From assembly GCA_016931455.1 (NCBI GenBank), contig JAFGES010000074.1, positions 1 through 56,633 on the forward strand: a stretch of DNA of 56,633 nt. The letters are read 5' to 3'. Shown here in pieces: positions 46,869-55,611 of the stretch; positions within the stretch are counted from its first letter, which is position 1; each line of letters starts with the position of its first letter. The position numbers and the translations under genes are program-made. The notes under the pieces are model-generated. The model ran no database searches. It was not told the DNA's origin and was given only the letters and a program-made list of their open reading frames with translations. The stretch comes from Desulfobacterales bacterium. Lineage in GTDB: Bacteria > Desulfobacterota > Desulfobacteria > Desulfobacterales > JAHDSC01.

Positions 46869-48462
46869 TTTTAACATCATTTTGTTCGCATGTAACTGGG
46901 GCCCGCATACGGCCTTTCAAACCTTACAGGACAATGGGGCTGAAATTCCCCCTGAAGTAAAAATGGTTCGAATTCCCTGCACGGGAAGAATCAGCAAAGC
47001 CCTTTTGTTTAAAGCCTTTGAAATGGGGGCCGATGGGGTTGTGCTTGCCGGATGCCGCCCCGGAGCCTGCCGTTACGGTAGCGGTACGGACATCGCCGAG
47101 AAAAATACCGAGGATACGCGCGAGATTCTCGAACTTCTTGATCTAAAAAAAGAGCGTTTGCGGTTTGCAACTTTTTTTCCGGATGATTCAGATGCCTTAT
47201 TAAAATTTCTAAATGATTTTTGTAATGAAATCAGGTTGTTGGGTCCGAGCCCGGTAGTTGCCACCCGAAAGTCTGATCTTAAGAACTCAAACAAGAAGCA
47301 GGGATTAAACAAAAAAGAGGTTGCGGAAGTTATTTCCATTCATGACATCTATGCATGTCAGGATTGCGGCAAATGTACATCCGCTTGTCCGCTGGCATTG
47401 ATGGGAAAACCTTTTTCTCCGCGTATGATCGCTAGTTCAATTATCGCCGGAGACATTGATTCACCCTCCGTCAAGGAAAATATTTGGGCTTGCCTGACCT
47501 GCGGTCTTTGTTATGATCGTTGTCCTTCGGCAGTAAACTTTCCTGAATTTATTCGTGATATTCGCCGGCTTTTGAGAAAAAGCCATTTAGAGGGGCATGA
47601 AACCCATGGGGGATTTTTTCAGTCTCTCATGCGAACACTGACTTCCCCGAAACTCAAAACCAAACATTGGGAATGGCTGCCGGCAGATATTCGATGGGAC
47701 CCACAAAGCAAGGTTCTTTTTTTCGGCGGTTGTGCGCCGTATTTTGATATATTTTTCAGGAATCATCTGGGGGTTCAGACCTCTAATGCGCTTAGCGATA
47801 GTTTGCGCCTGCTTAATTTTTTTGATATTAAACCGGCTATTTTGCAAGACGAACGATGCTGCGGTCATGATCTTCTCTGGTCGGGTGATCAGGAGAACTT
47901 CTTGAAGCTTGCCAAATTGAACGTCAGTGCAATTCATCGCCGTGGCATTGAAGAGGTGATTACCACATGCCCTGAATGTTACCGGACGCTGAAACACGAT
48001 TATGCTCGCTATGGCGTTGAAATTAATTTTAAGGTTACCCATATCTATGAATTGCTTGAAAGAGAAATCGACAAAGGGGCTGTGGGTTTTAAAAAGATTG
48101 ATAAAAAACTGACGTTTCAGGACTCATGCCGCTTGAGCCGTCTTGAACAACAGGCGGATTGGCCCCGAAATTTGATCAGCCGCCTGAAACCGGATCAATT
48201 TCGAGAAATGCAGGACAGCGGCAGTGCGGCGATTTGTTGCGGTAATTGCGCCTGGACCGGATGTGACTCTTTCAGCAAGGCTCTGCAGGTAAAGCGCCTG
48301 AGGCAAGCCCATGATACGGAAAGTGATATTTTGGTCACTTCCTGTCCTAAATGTCAAATTCATCTGCGTTGTGCTATGGAAGATCCTTTTTTGGGTGAAG
48401 AACTCAACATAACGATGATGGACTTAACGAGCATTATTGCGAAAACCATTTGCTGGGAATAA
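46861..48462 (+). CDS. MvhD-HdrC-HdrB fusion protein
   Basis: A 533-residue fusion. Residues 1-140 are MvhD-like (ILFACNWGPHTA, VRIPCTGR, GCRPGACRYG). Residues about 160-240 are HdrC-like with two [4Fe-4S] motifs (CQDCGKCTSACP and CLTCGLCYDRCP). Residues about 285-530 are HdrB-like with two CCG domains (DERCCGHD...CPECYRTL and ICCGNCAWTGC...CPKCQIHL), the ligands of the noncubane clusters at which disulfides are reduced. In the MvhD part the second Cys of the usual CNWC is Gly, so its [2Fe-2S] cluster may be altered or absent. All three modules are normally separate subunits. Confidence 0.85.
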   Translation: MNNFNIILFACNWGPHTAFQTLQDNGAEIPPEVKMVRIPCTGRISKALLFKAFEMGADGVVLAGCRPGACRYGSGTDIAEKNTEDTREILELLDLKKERLRFATFFPDDSDALLKFLNDFCNEIRLLGPSPVVATRKSDLKNSNKKQGLNKKEVAEVISIHDIYACQDCGKCTSACPLALMGKPFSPRMIASSIIAGDIDSPSVKENIWACLTCGLCYDRCPSAVNFPEFIRDIRRLLRKSHLEGHETHGGFFQSLMRTLTSPKLKTKHWEWLPADIRWDPQSKVLFFGGCAPYFDIFFRNHLGVQTSNALSDSLRLLNFFDIKPAILQDERCCGHDLLWSGDQENFLKLAKLNVSAIHRRGIEEVITTCPECYRTLKHDYARYGVEINFKVTHIYELLEREIDKGAVGFKKIDKKLTFQDSCRLSRLEQQADWPRNLISRLKPDQFREMQDSGSAAICCGNCAWTGCDSFSKALQVKRLRQAHDTESDILVTSCPKCQIHLRCAMEDPFLGEELNITMMDLTSIIAKTICWE

Positions 48463-48507
48463 GTGTCGCGGTGAGTTGAGGCGGATTAACATTTATTAGG
48501 AAGTAAA

Positions 48508-50943
48508 ATGAAGAATAATATTCTTACAACAACATCTATAGATGCGAAACAGCAAGCGCGAATCGGCGTATATATCTGCCACTGCGGCCTGAATATCGCA
48601 CAGACGGTCGATTGCCCTCAAGTGGCGGAAAAAGCCTCCGGTTTGGATAATGTGGTTGTTTCCAAAGACATTACCTATGCTTGTTCGGAACCCGGGCAGC
48701 AGGAAATCAAAGATGATATTTTAGAACACGGATTGAACCGAATTGTGGTGGCCTCTTGTTCACCACGGTTGCATGAGCCTACTTTTCGTCAGATGCTCCA
48801 GTCCGTCGGGCTCAATCCTTACCTTCTTGAAATGGCCAATCTTCGAGAACAATGCAGCTGGGTGCATATGCATGAGCCGGCTGCCGCTACGCAAAAGGCT
48901 ATCGATTTAGTAAAGATGGCGGTTTCGCGGGCCCAATTGCTTGGGCCGCTTTATGAGGAAACGCTTCCGCTTACAAAACGAACCCTTATCATCGGAGCCG
49001 GGGTTGCCGGCATACAGGCGGCCCTAGATCTTGCCGATAACGGCTATGATGTTGTTTTGGTGGAGAAACAACCATCGATCGGCGGTATGATGGCACAGTT
49101 GGATAAAACCTTCCCCACCATGGACTGCTCCATCTGAATTCTCGGTCCGAAGATGACGGATGTCGGTCGACATCCCCGAATAACCCTTCACACGCTAAGT
49201 GAAGTTGTCGGTATTAAAGGCTATGTGGGTAATTTTGACGTCAGAATCGTAAAAAAAGCGCGCTACGTAGATGAAAAAGAATGCACGGCTTGTGGTGAAT
49301 GTGCCAAGGTATGTCCGGTGGTCCGTCCGGATGAATTCAACGTGGGACTTTCATCACGCAAAGCGATTTATTCGCCGTTTCCGCAAGCCGTCCCTTCTGC
49401 TTATGTAATTAATATCAAAGAGTGTCTCGGTCATAATCCTTCGGTATGTTCCAAGTGTATTGAGGCCTGCGATAAGGGTTGTATCAATTTTGACATGTCG
49501 GATGAAGAATTTGTGGAAAGGGTCGGTTCCATTATTGTAGCTACCGGCTTGGAAGCATATGATCCTACTGAACTGGACGAATATGGATATACACGGTTTG
49601 AAAATGTAGTGACCAGTCTTGAATTTGAGCGTCTCGTTAATGCCGGCGGGCCTTCAAAGGGAGAATTGATTCGCCTGACGGACAGAAAACATCCCAAATC
49701 CATTGGTTTTATTCAGTGTGTCGGTTCGCGTTCGGCGCGTAAAGGCAGTGAGTATTGTTCCAATATCTGTTGCATGAACACCGTCAAAAGCACATTGCTG
49801 ATCAAGGAACATTATCCTGAAACCGATATCAAGGTTTTCTATATTGATATTCGTGCGTTTGGAAAAGGATTCGAAGAACTCTACAAGCGCAGCCGGCGAT
49901 TGGGCGTTCATTACTTGAGGGGATTGCCCGGAAAAATTGAAGAACTTCCTGATAAAAGCCTACGGGTTGCGGTCGAAAATGCTTCTACAGGGAAATTGGA
50001 ATTTCATGATCTGGACATGCTGGTTTTGGCTGTGGGTATCAAACCGGCAAAAAGCACCCAGCGACTTCAGGAGATGTTGGGACTGCAGTTGACATCCGAT
50101 GGATTTTTTCTGGAAGCTCATCCCAAGCTCCAACCGGTGGATGCCGCTACTCGTGGTATTTTTTATGCCGGGTGCGCTGAGAGCCCCAAAGATATTAAAG
50201 ACAGCGTTACGCAGGCCTCGGCGGCATCGGCACGCGCCATTCGACTGATGCATAAAGGGGAAATCAGCTCCGAACCCATAACCTCCGAGGTGATTGCCGA
50301 TCAATGTAAATCATGCGGTAAATGTGTCGATGTTTGCCCCTACAATGCCATCAGTGTGGATACCAAGAAAAAAACACCGGCTGTGATCAATACCGCCGCT
50401 TGTGCCGGTTGCGGCAACTGTGCGGCCGAGTGCCCCTTTGGCGCTATCACCATGAACCATTTCACCGATGACCAGATTATCAATCAGATCGATGCCATGC
50501 TCAGTGAAAAACCTTCGGAAAAGGTATTGGCATTTGCCTGCAACTGGTGTTCTTATGCCGGGGCGGATTATGCAGGGGTATCCCGCCTACAATATCCGGC
50601 CAGCGTGCGTTTGATTCGAACCATGTGTTCCGCTCGAGTGGATGAAAGCTTTATCTGGCATGGATTCATGAAGGGGGCGCCGGTTGTGCTGGTCAGCGGT
50701 TGTCATATCGGCGATTGTCACTATATCAATGCCAACCACTGGACGGAGAAAAGAGTGAATAAGGTTCGGAAAAAAATGGAGAAACTGGGCCTGCGACCGG
50801 AACGACTTCAGCTGGAATGGATCAGTGCGGCGGAGGGGATTCGATTTGCCGAAGTGATGCGTCGGATGGAAAAACTTCGTCGGGAAGTGTCGAAAGAGGA
50901 AATTGAAAAGACGATCAGTATTCTTCAAAATCGAAGAAAGTAG
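48508..50943 (+). CDS. hdrA: Selenocysteine-containing HdrA with C-terminal MvhD domain
   Basis: An 811-residue HdrA read through an in-frame UGA at 49135-49137 (Sec210). The N-terminal Cys-containing domain (IGVYICHCGLN) leads to the FAD fold (IIGAGVAGIQA), then TMDCSI-Sec-ILGPKM. The family normally has Cys at this place, and coding continues in the same frame with normal HdrA sequence (TDVGRHPRI). Ferredoxin motifs follow at CTACGECAKVCP, CKSCGKCVDVCP and CAGCGNCAAECP. Residues about 670-811 form an MvhD domain with intact CNWC, MCS and GCHIGDCHY. HdrA carries the bifurcating FAD. The RBS is AGGAAG. If UGA were a stop, only a 209-residue stub would be made. Confidence 0.92.
49142..49179 (+). 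promoter_or_regulatory. Bacterial SECIS-like element for HdrA
   Basis: Directly after the UGA, GGATGTC (49158-49164) and GACATCC (49169-49175) form a perfect 7-bp stem around the loop GGTC. TCGG (49142-49145) and CCGA (49176-49179) can extend it below an internal loop. The apical loop holds the GGU found in the loop of the E. coli fdhF SECIS and lies 27 bases after the UGA, within the usual bacterial range. The element is inside the coding sequence, as expected for SelB-dependent recoding. Confidence 0.85.
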
Positions 50944-50994
50944 AAGGTGTCGTCGATCTTGAAATTTAATCGAATCAGGTAAGAGAAATAATCC

Positions 50995-52851
50995 ATGCAA
51001 CTTTCAGAGGTCCAAAAAAAAGCGGTTGAACATATCGGGACTCCTGCGCTGGTCTGTGCCGGCGCCGGTTCGGGAAAAACAAGGACACTCGTTGCTAAGA
51101 TCCAATACTTATTGGAAAAGGGGTATCAGCCCGAACGTATTTTGGCTATTACCTTCACCAATAAAGCGGCCCAGGAAATGAAAACCCGGCTCAAACAACT
51201 TACGGGCCTCGGCCTAGATCGGTTTCAGTGGGTGCGTACTTATCACTCCGCCTGCTATAAGATTCTTAAGAGCCATTGCCATTTATTGGGGTATACGCCT
51301 CCGATTCAAATTTTTGCCGAATATCAGCAAACCAAAGTATTAAAAGATATCATTGTCGTCAAATTAAATTTCGACAAAAAATATGTTAATACGGTGCGAG
51401 CCGCCCTATCGAATGCCAAAAACTCCGGAAATCCCATGGGTTACTTTGATACCAGGCCTTATGTTTCGCATATCAAACTGATTAACGTCTTCAATCTCTA
51501 CCAAAAAGAGTTGTTTTCTAAAAACGCGCTTGATTTTGATGACATTTTGCTGTTGACCCGTAATTTACTGCGAGATCACAAAGAGGTCCGAGAATTTTAT
51601 CAGAATCAATTTGATTATATGCTTGTCGATGAATATCAGGACAACAATGATCTGCAGGCCGAGCTGTCTGATTTATTGCTTAAAAACGGTAATTTTTTTG
51701 CCGTGGGAGATGATTGGCAAAGCGTTTATTCATTTCGAATGAGTAATGTCGACCATTTTCTGTCTTTTAAGAAAAAATATCCGAATGCTGAAATTTTCAA
51801 CTTGGAGCAAAACTATCGATCGACAGATGAAATCGTTCAGCTCGGTAACCACTTGATTTCAAACAATGAATACCGCATGGAGAAAACGTGCTTTTCGGAA
51901 AAGCAAGGTGGCCGAATCGAGCTGCAAGATTTTTACGATGAACGCGAAGAAGCGGATTGGGTTGCCGGTAAGATCAATGTTTTGCGAAACGGCGGAGTTC
52001 CTTATGAAAAAATGGCGGTTTTGTATCGAACAAAGTTTTCAAGCCTTGCCTTTGAACAGAAATTTAGAGCCGCGGGGATTCCATACCGATTGGTAGGCTC
52101 CAAAGGATTCTTTGACCGAAAAGAGATTTTGGATTTGAATTGTTATTTAACCGCTGCTTGTTTTAATCAGGACGACGCAGCCTTTGAGCGCATCATCAAC
52201 ACGCCCAAGCGTGGGATCGGACCTGGTATCCTCAAAAAAATCAACGCATTGCGAACTGATGAGATTTCGCTTCAGCAAGCTGCCCGCAAAGCTTTGAAAG
52301 AGAAGATTTTTACCCCAAAGTTGTATAGCTCACTGAATTCTTTAATTGATTTGCTCGACAGCATCAGAAACATGAAGCCTAACAAGGCCATTGAAAAAGT
52401 CATCGATACGGTCGGGTATATGCCTTATCTTGAAAAATATTCAGCCGCTCAGTCTTCCGACTTTATTTCAAAAAAGGAAAATATTGAACAGCTTATTTTT
52501 TCAGCCTCACAAAAAGATAATATCGTCGATTACTTAGAAGAAGCCGCGCTTATTAAAGAGGATAAGGAAGATGATCAAGACAAACAGGCCGGTGTCAATC
52601 TCATGACGGTTCATGCCGCCAAAGGGCTTGAATTTCTTGCCGTATGGAGCATTGGATTGGAAGAAGGTTTGTTTCCTCATAGTCGAAGTATGGATACTGA
52701 AAAAGACTTAGAAGAGGAACGGCGTCTTTGCTACGTTTCGTGGACCAGAGCCGAGCGCTATCTTTTTTTAAGTCACGCTGATTTCAGAAGAGGTCGGTAT
52801 GCGCAAAGAAGCCGGTTTATTGATGAAGTCGCGGAGTATCTGGAGGAATAG
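50995..52851 (+). CDS. UvrD/Rep/PcrA-family DNA helicase
   Basis: A 618-residue superfamily 1A 3'-5' helicase. Motif I is AGAGSGKTRTL, motif II VDEYQDNN, motif III GDDWQSVYSFR, motif IV LEQNYRST, motif V NLMTVHAAKGLEF, and motif VI EERRLCYVSWTRAE. It is shorter than typical PcrA (about 720) because it lacks a long C-terminal extension and is nearer Rep in length. It starts 51 bases after hdrA with no visible terminator between, so read-through from the kor-hdr operon is possible although the function is unrelated. Confidence 0.94.
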   Translation: MQLSEVQKKAVEHIGTPALVCAGAGSGKTRTLVAKIQYLLEKGYQPERILAITFTNKAAQEMKTRLKQLTGLGLDRFQWVRTYHSACYKILKSHCHLLGYTPPIQIFAEYQQTKVLKDIIVVKLNFDKKYVNTVRAALSNAKNSGNPMGYFDTRPYVSHIKLINVFNLYQKELFSKNALDFDDILLLTRNLLRDHKEVREFYQNQFDYMLVDEYQDNNDLQAELSDLLLKNGNFFAVGDDWQSVYSFRMSNVDHFLSFKKKYPNAEIFNLEQNYRSTDEIVQLGNHLISNNEYRMEKTCFSEKQGGRIELQDFYDEREEADWVAGKINVLRNGGVPYEKMAVLYRTKFSSLAFEQKFRAAGIPYRLVGSKGFFDRKEILDLNCYLTAACFNQDDAAFERIINTPKRGIGPGILKKINALRTDEISLQQAARKALKEKIFTPKLYSSLNSLIDLLDSIRNMKPNKAIEKVIDTVGYMPYLEKYSAAQSSDFISKKENIEQLIFSASQKDNIVDYLEEAALIKEDKEDDQDKQAGVNLMTVHAAKGLEFLAVWSIGLEEGLFPHSRSMDTEKDLEEERRLCYVSWTRAERYLFLSHADFRRGRYAQRSRFIDEVAEYLEE

Positions 52852-52878
52852 GTGGGTAAGGAAAATGCCTCTCTCACC
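52851..52878. terminator. Possible bidirectional hairpin terminator
   Basis: GGTGGGTAAGG (52851-52861) and CCTCTCTCACC (52868-52878) pair at 9 of 11 positions (one a G-T pair) around a six-base loop, between two convergent genes. A short T-run follows on the plus strand. The hairpin is imperfect and overlaps the end of the minus-strand gene. Confidence 0.35.
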
Positions 52879-53392
52879 AAAATTTTGAAAGCAAAGACCT
52901 CAAAAGCTCAAGAACTTCTTTATCTTTGACCCTTGTGGTCCACAAATGCTCACCCCATCCCATCTGAGCCAATACGTACTTACCGATTCCAAGCTGTCCA
53001 ATTGCAATGAAACCGGATACGAGCTGTCCAAAACCGAATAAAATCCCGATTGCAAGTTGCCCGATGGCGGCCAAACCGGTTGAGGCTTGACCCAAGCCGA
53101 ACAATATGCCGATCGCTAATTGCCCGATTGCGATAAGACCGACGGAGGCATGACCGATGGCGATCACGCCGGCTGCTTTGCGCCCGATCGCAATAAAACC
53201 TTTAGCTGTAACTCGGCGTCCGGTTTCCGGACAAATTCCGAACGTATAATGGAGCAAAGGCATACCCCAAATCGTCCTTTTGGACCGATATTCTTCGAAT
53301 CTGCGACCATTTTCCCAAACAAATCGGCGCCACGTACCGTTGGGAGTTTCTTCGGTTTTATATTCAATATCTTCCAATAAGATATTACGCAT
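52874..53392 (-). CDS. Gly-rich decapeptide-repeat hydrophobic protein
   Basis: A 172-residue protein of unknown function. Residues 1-60 are a polar domain with WRRFVWENGRRF and WGMPLLHYTFG, followed by about seven repeats of 10-11 residues with the pattern G-hydrophobic-IAIG-x-x-A-x (for example GLIAIGQLAI, then GILFGLGQAS), and a short helical C-terminus. Similar IAIG-repeat proteins occur widely in bacteria, but I know no defined role. The repeat could make a beta-solenoid-like stack or membrane-packing helices. It overlaps the upstream methyltransferase gene by 8 bases, so the two are cotranscribed. Confidence 0.75.
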   Translation of the reverse strand: MRNILLEDIEYKTEETPNGTWRRFVWENGRRFEEYRSKRTIWGMPLLHYTFGICPETGRRVTAKGFIAIGRKAAGVIAIGHASVGLIAIGQLAIGILFGLGQASTGLAAIGQLAIGILFGFGQLVSGFIAIGQLGIGKYVLAQMGWGEHLWTTRVKDKEVLELLRSLLSKFW

Positions 53393-53981
53393 GAATTATC
53401 CCCCCATTTAATTCGGATGCCGATCCGTTTTTTGCCAACAGGGCTGCATGGCTACTATAGATCCGAGGCCTGCTGATGATTTTAAAACCATTTTGTTCGG
53501 ATTCTGAAAGGGTTTTTCCGAAAGCTTTTCTTGAAACATGCAATTTGGGTTCTGCCACTAAAAATTTACCCGATGGTTTCATGGTGTGATAGACTTGAGA
53601 GAAAAAATCAGAAGGATCGTGGACTTCATGAATAACCGCAAAGGCAAGCCCGAAATCGATTTTTCCTTTAAGGTCATCGATTTCCAGAGAATTGCGGCGG
53701 CATAAACGGGTTTCAATTCTATCGGACAGGCCGGCTTTTCGAGCCCGTTTTTCAAGTGACGGAAACATTTTTTCCTGTAAATCGACACAGAAAACCTTCC
53801 CCTTTGATCCAACCATCTGTGCAAGAGGTAAACTGAAAAAGCCCATGGCACAGCCGATATCCAGAACCTTCATTCCCTCATCCACATGGGGGCCGAGTAT
53901 CTTCATTGGATTTTGAATCCATTTTCTTAATGGGTTTGCAAGAAGGTAGCCGACCCAGACCGGACATAATAGGTTAGCCAT
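53385..53981 (-). CDS. Class I SAM-dependent methyltransferase
   Basis: A 198-residue methyltransferase of the Methyltransf_11/25 type. The SAM motif I is VLDIGCAMGFFSLPLA (about 39-54), with the acidic residue of motif II in VFCVDL and a motif near GLAFAVIHEV. The substrate is not recognisable. It lies 11 bases downstream of the LUD-domain gene and overlaps the repeat-protein gene, giving a three-gene minus-strand set. Confidence 0.85.
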   Translation of the reverse strand: MANLLCPVWVGYLLANPLRKWIQNPMKILGPHVDEGMKVLDIGCAMGFFSLPLAQMVGSKGKVFCVDLQEKMFPSLEKRARKAGLSDRIETRLCRRNSLEIDDLKGKIDFGLAFAVIHEVHDPSDFFSQVYHTMKPSGKFLVAEPKLHVSRKAFGKTLSESEQNGFKIISRPRIYSSHAALLAKNGSASELNGGIIHA

Positions 53982-53992
53982 TTAACCAATCC

Positions 53993-54646
53993 CTATAATC
54001 CCAAACTTTCATTGATCAAAATAACCTTTATCCTGCCTCTTGGAAAGGATTTTTCAGTGATGGTCCAGCTGTTACAAATACGATCCGGGCTCTTGCATTC
54101 TTCACAGTAGGAGGTTTGAACGCAAGGTGTTTTTTTATCCAGTCGCATCGCATTGATCGGTGCCGTATAATCTTTAATGCGAAACATGGCTTCTTCCAGA
54201 TCGGCAACGATTTTATTGCGGCCGACCAAAACAACGACGTATTTAGGGCCGAAGGTCAAGGCGGCCACACGATTGCCGATCATATCCAGGTTGACCAGAT
54301 GTCCGTTTTCAGTGACCGCATTGGTGCCGGTAATAAATAGATCAACCAGCAGTGCCTGCCGACGACGTTGCATCAATTCTTCATGGGGTGCATTTTTATC
54401 AAATGTATCCACCACATTGATATCAGTCCGATTCTTAAGGCCGGCGTAAAGGCCGGATTCGGTGAAGGTCATGGAGCCACCCCAAGAGACACTTTTAGCT
54501 TCGGTCTTGGGTAAAATTTCTTCCAGCACGATTTTTTTAGCTTCAGCAGCTGATTCCGCTAAAAAAGGTTCAAAATTATTTGCCTGTAAAGCTTTTTGAA
54601 GATTAGTCAGTCTGATTTGCCAATAACTTTTCAACTTTTTTTCCAT
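53993..54646 (-). CDS. LUD-domain protein (LutC/YkgG-like)
   Basis: A 217-residue LUD-domain protein. Characteristic segments are SWGGSMTFTESGL near residue 55 and ITGTNAVTENGHLVNLD near 105. A C-terminal Cys group (CEECKSPDRIC) may bind metal. LUD proteins act in lactate utilisation with LutA/LutB, but neither is encoded here; stand-alone members are common in anaerobes and their role is unclear. GGAGGG lies 6-7 bases before the ATG. Confidence 0.85.
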   Translation of the reverse strand: MEKKLKSYWQIRLTNLQKALQANNFEPFLAESAAEAKKIVLEEILPKTEAKSVSWGGSMTFTESGLYAGLKNRTDINVVDTFDKNAPHEELMQRRRQALLVDLFITGTNAVTENGHLVNLDMIGNRVAALTFGPKYVVVLVGRNKIVADLEEAMFRIKDYTAPINAMRLDKKTPCVQTSYCEECKSPDRICNSWTITEKSFPRGRIKVILINESLGL

Positions 54647-54713
54647 TTTATGCCCTCCGGTTTTTAATTTGTCTCTCGCTAATCTTGCATTGATTTAAAA
54701 AATTATTATTGTA

Positions 54714-55316
54714 TTACTTAAAAAGACGACCGATAAACCCAAATACTTTTTTAACACCTCGCCAAACTTTGGGCAGCAGCCAGATCATAAAAAGGATGAA
54801 AAGAATGAATAGAACAATAAAAATCCATGGATGGTTGATGGCGGTCCAGAGTCCGGCGATCACCGTCAAATCCTCGACAATGGAAGCCACCCAGTTGCTG
54901 AAAGGTTCAGGAGAAGCATTGATCAGAACTCGGGTTCCTGATTTGGTTGCATGCGTACCGGCGGCTATGCCGCCGCCGATAATTGCCGCGGCAAGCGCGA
55001 CCGCCGGATTAATTTCACCGACTACGCCCGCGGCCAGTAATGCGCCGGCCGGTATGCGTATAAAAGTATGAAGGGTATCCCATCCCGTGTCAACCCCCGG
55101 CATTTTATCGGCAATAAACTCTACCATATACATGGCCGCTGCAGCAAAAATTACGATTGGGTTTGCCAGGACTTCTAAATCCGGCGGCAGGGTCATGTTG
55201 CCGGTGATGCTGAGGATTCCTAGTATAAGAATTGTAGCATAGAGATTGATACCTCCGGCCCACGCCACACCCATGGTCAGAGCGATCGTAGCGGCTATCT
55301 GGTCAAGTGGTTGCAT
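54714..55316 (-). CDS. DUF4126 membrane protein
   Basis: A 200-residue integral membrane protein with about five hydrophobic segments. The family signature EFIADKMPGVDTGWDTLHTFIRIPAGALLAA is visible in parts from about residue 65, followed by HATKSGTRVLINASPEP. It ends in a basic tail (KVWRGVKKVFGFIGRLFK). The function of DUF4126 is unknown. A GGAGG lies about 12 bases before the ATG. It lies 67 bases upstream of the LUD gene. Confidence 0.85.
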   Translation of the reverse strand: MQPLDQIAATIALTMGVAWAGGINLYATILILGILSITGNMTLPPDLEVLANPIVIFAAAAMYMVEFIADKMPGVDTGWDTLHTFIRIPAGALLAAGVVGEINPAVALAAAIIGGGIAAGTHATKSGTRVLINASPEPFSNWVASIVEDLTVIAGLWTAINHPWIFIVLFILFILFMIWLLPKVWRGVKKVFGFIGRLFK

Positions 55317-55611
55317 ATTTAAATGAAACCTCCGTAATAAAACTTTCTTTCCGTTTTAACCAGAATGATAAGCAAATCATTTGGTAAAATATAATCTTGA
55401 TTTTATTATATAATTTTGTCAATGATTAAAATCGTAAAATTCGAAAACCCTAAGCCTCAAATATGCTGTAAATATACTGTTGGATTGACTTAGATGCAAG
55501 AACTGCGTAAAAAATATGAATTTGCGCCTCGGAATTTTTTATTACCATTGTAGATATTTCTTGTGGACATTGCTTTGACTATAAAACATACTTAACATAC
55601 TTATTTTTAAT
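55317..55611. other. Divergent spacer between the DUF4126 gene and the PhnD-like gene
   Basis: A 295-base AT-rich stretch with no credible gene. It must hold promoters for both flanking genes. Candidate -35 boxes are seen (TTGACT near 55574 on plus, TTGACA on minus), but none has a well-spaced -10, so I do not call a promoter. Confidence 0.5.

Noticed and set aside
49135-49152. hdrA split by a stop codon as a pseudogene
   Set aside because: The two halves share one frame, the break is a single UGA at a conserved Cys position, and a SECIS-like hairpin follows.
55574-55605. Sigma-70 promoter for the PhnD-like gene (TTGACT)
   Set aside because: No acceptable -10 hexamer at 16-18 bases; AT-rich sequence gives many chance matches.
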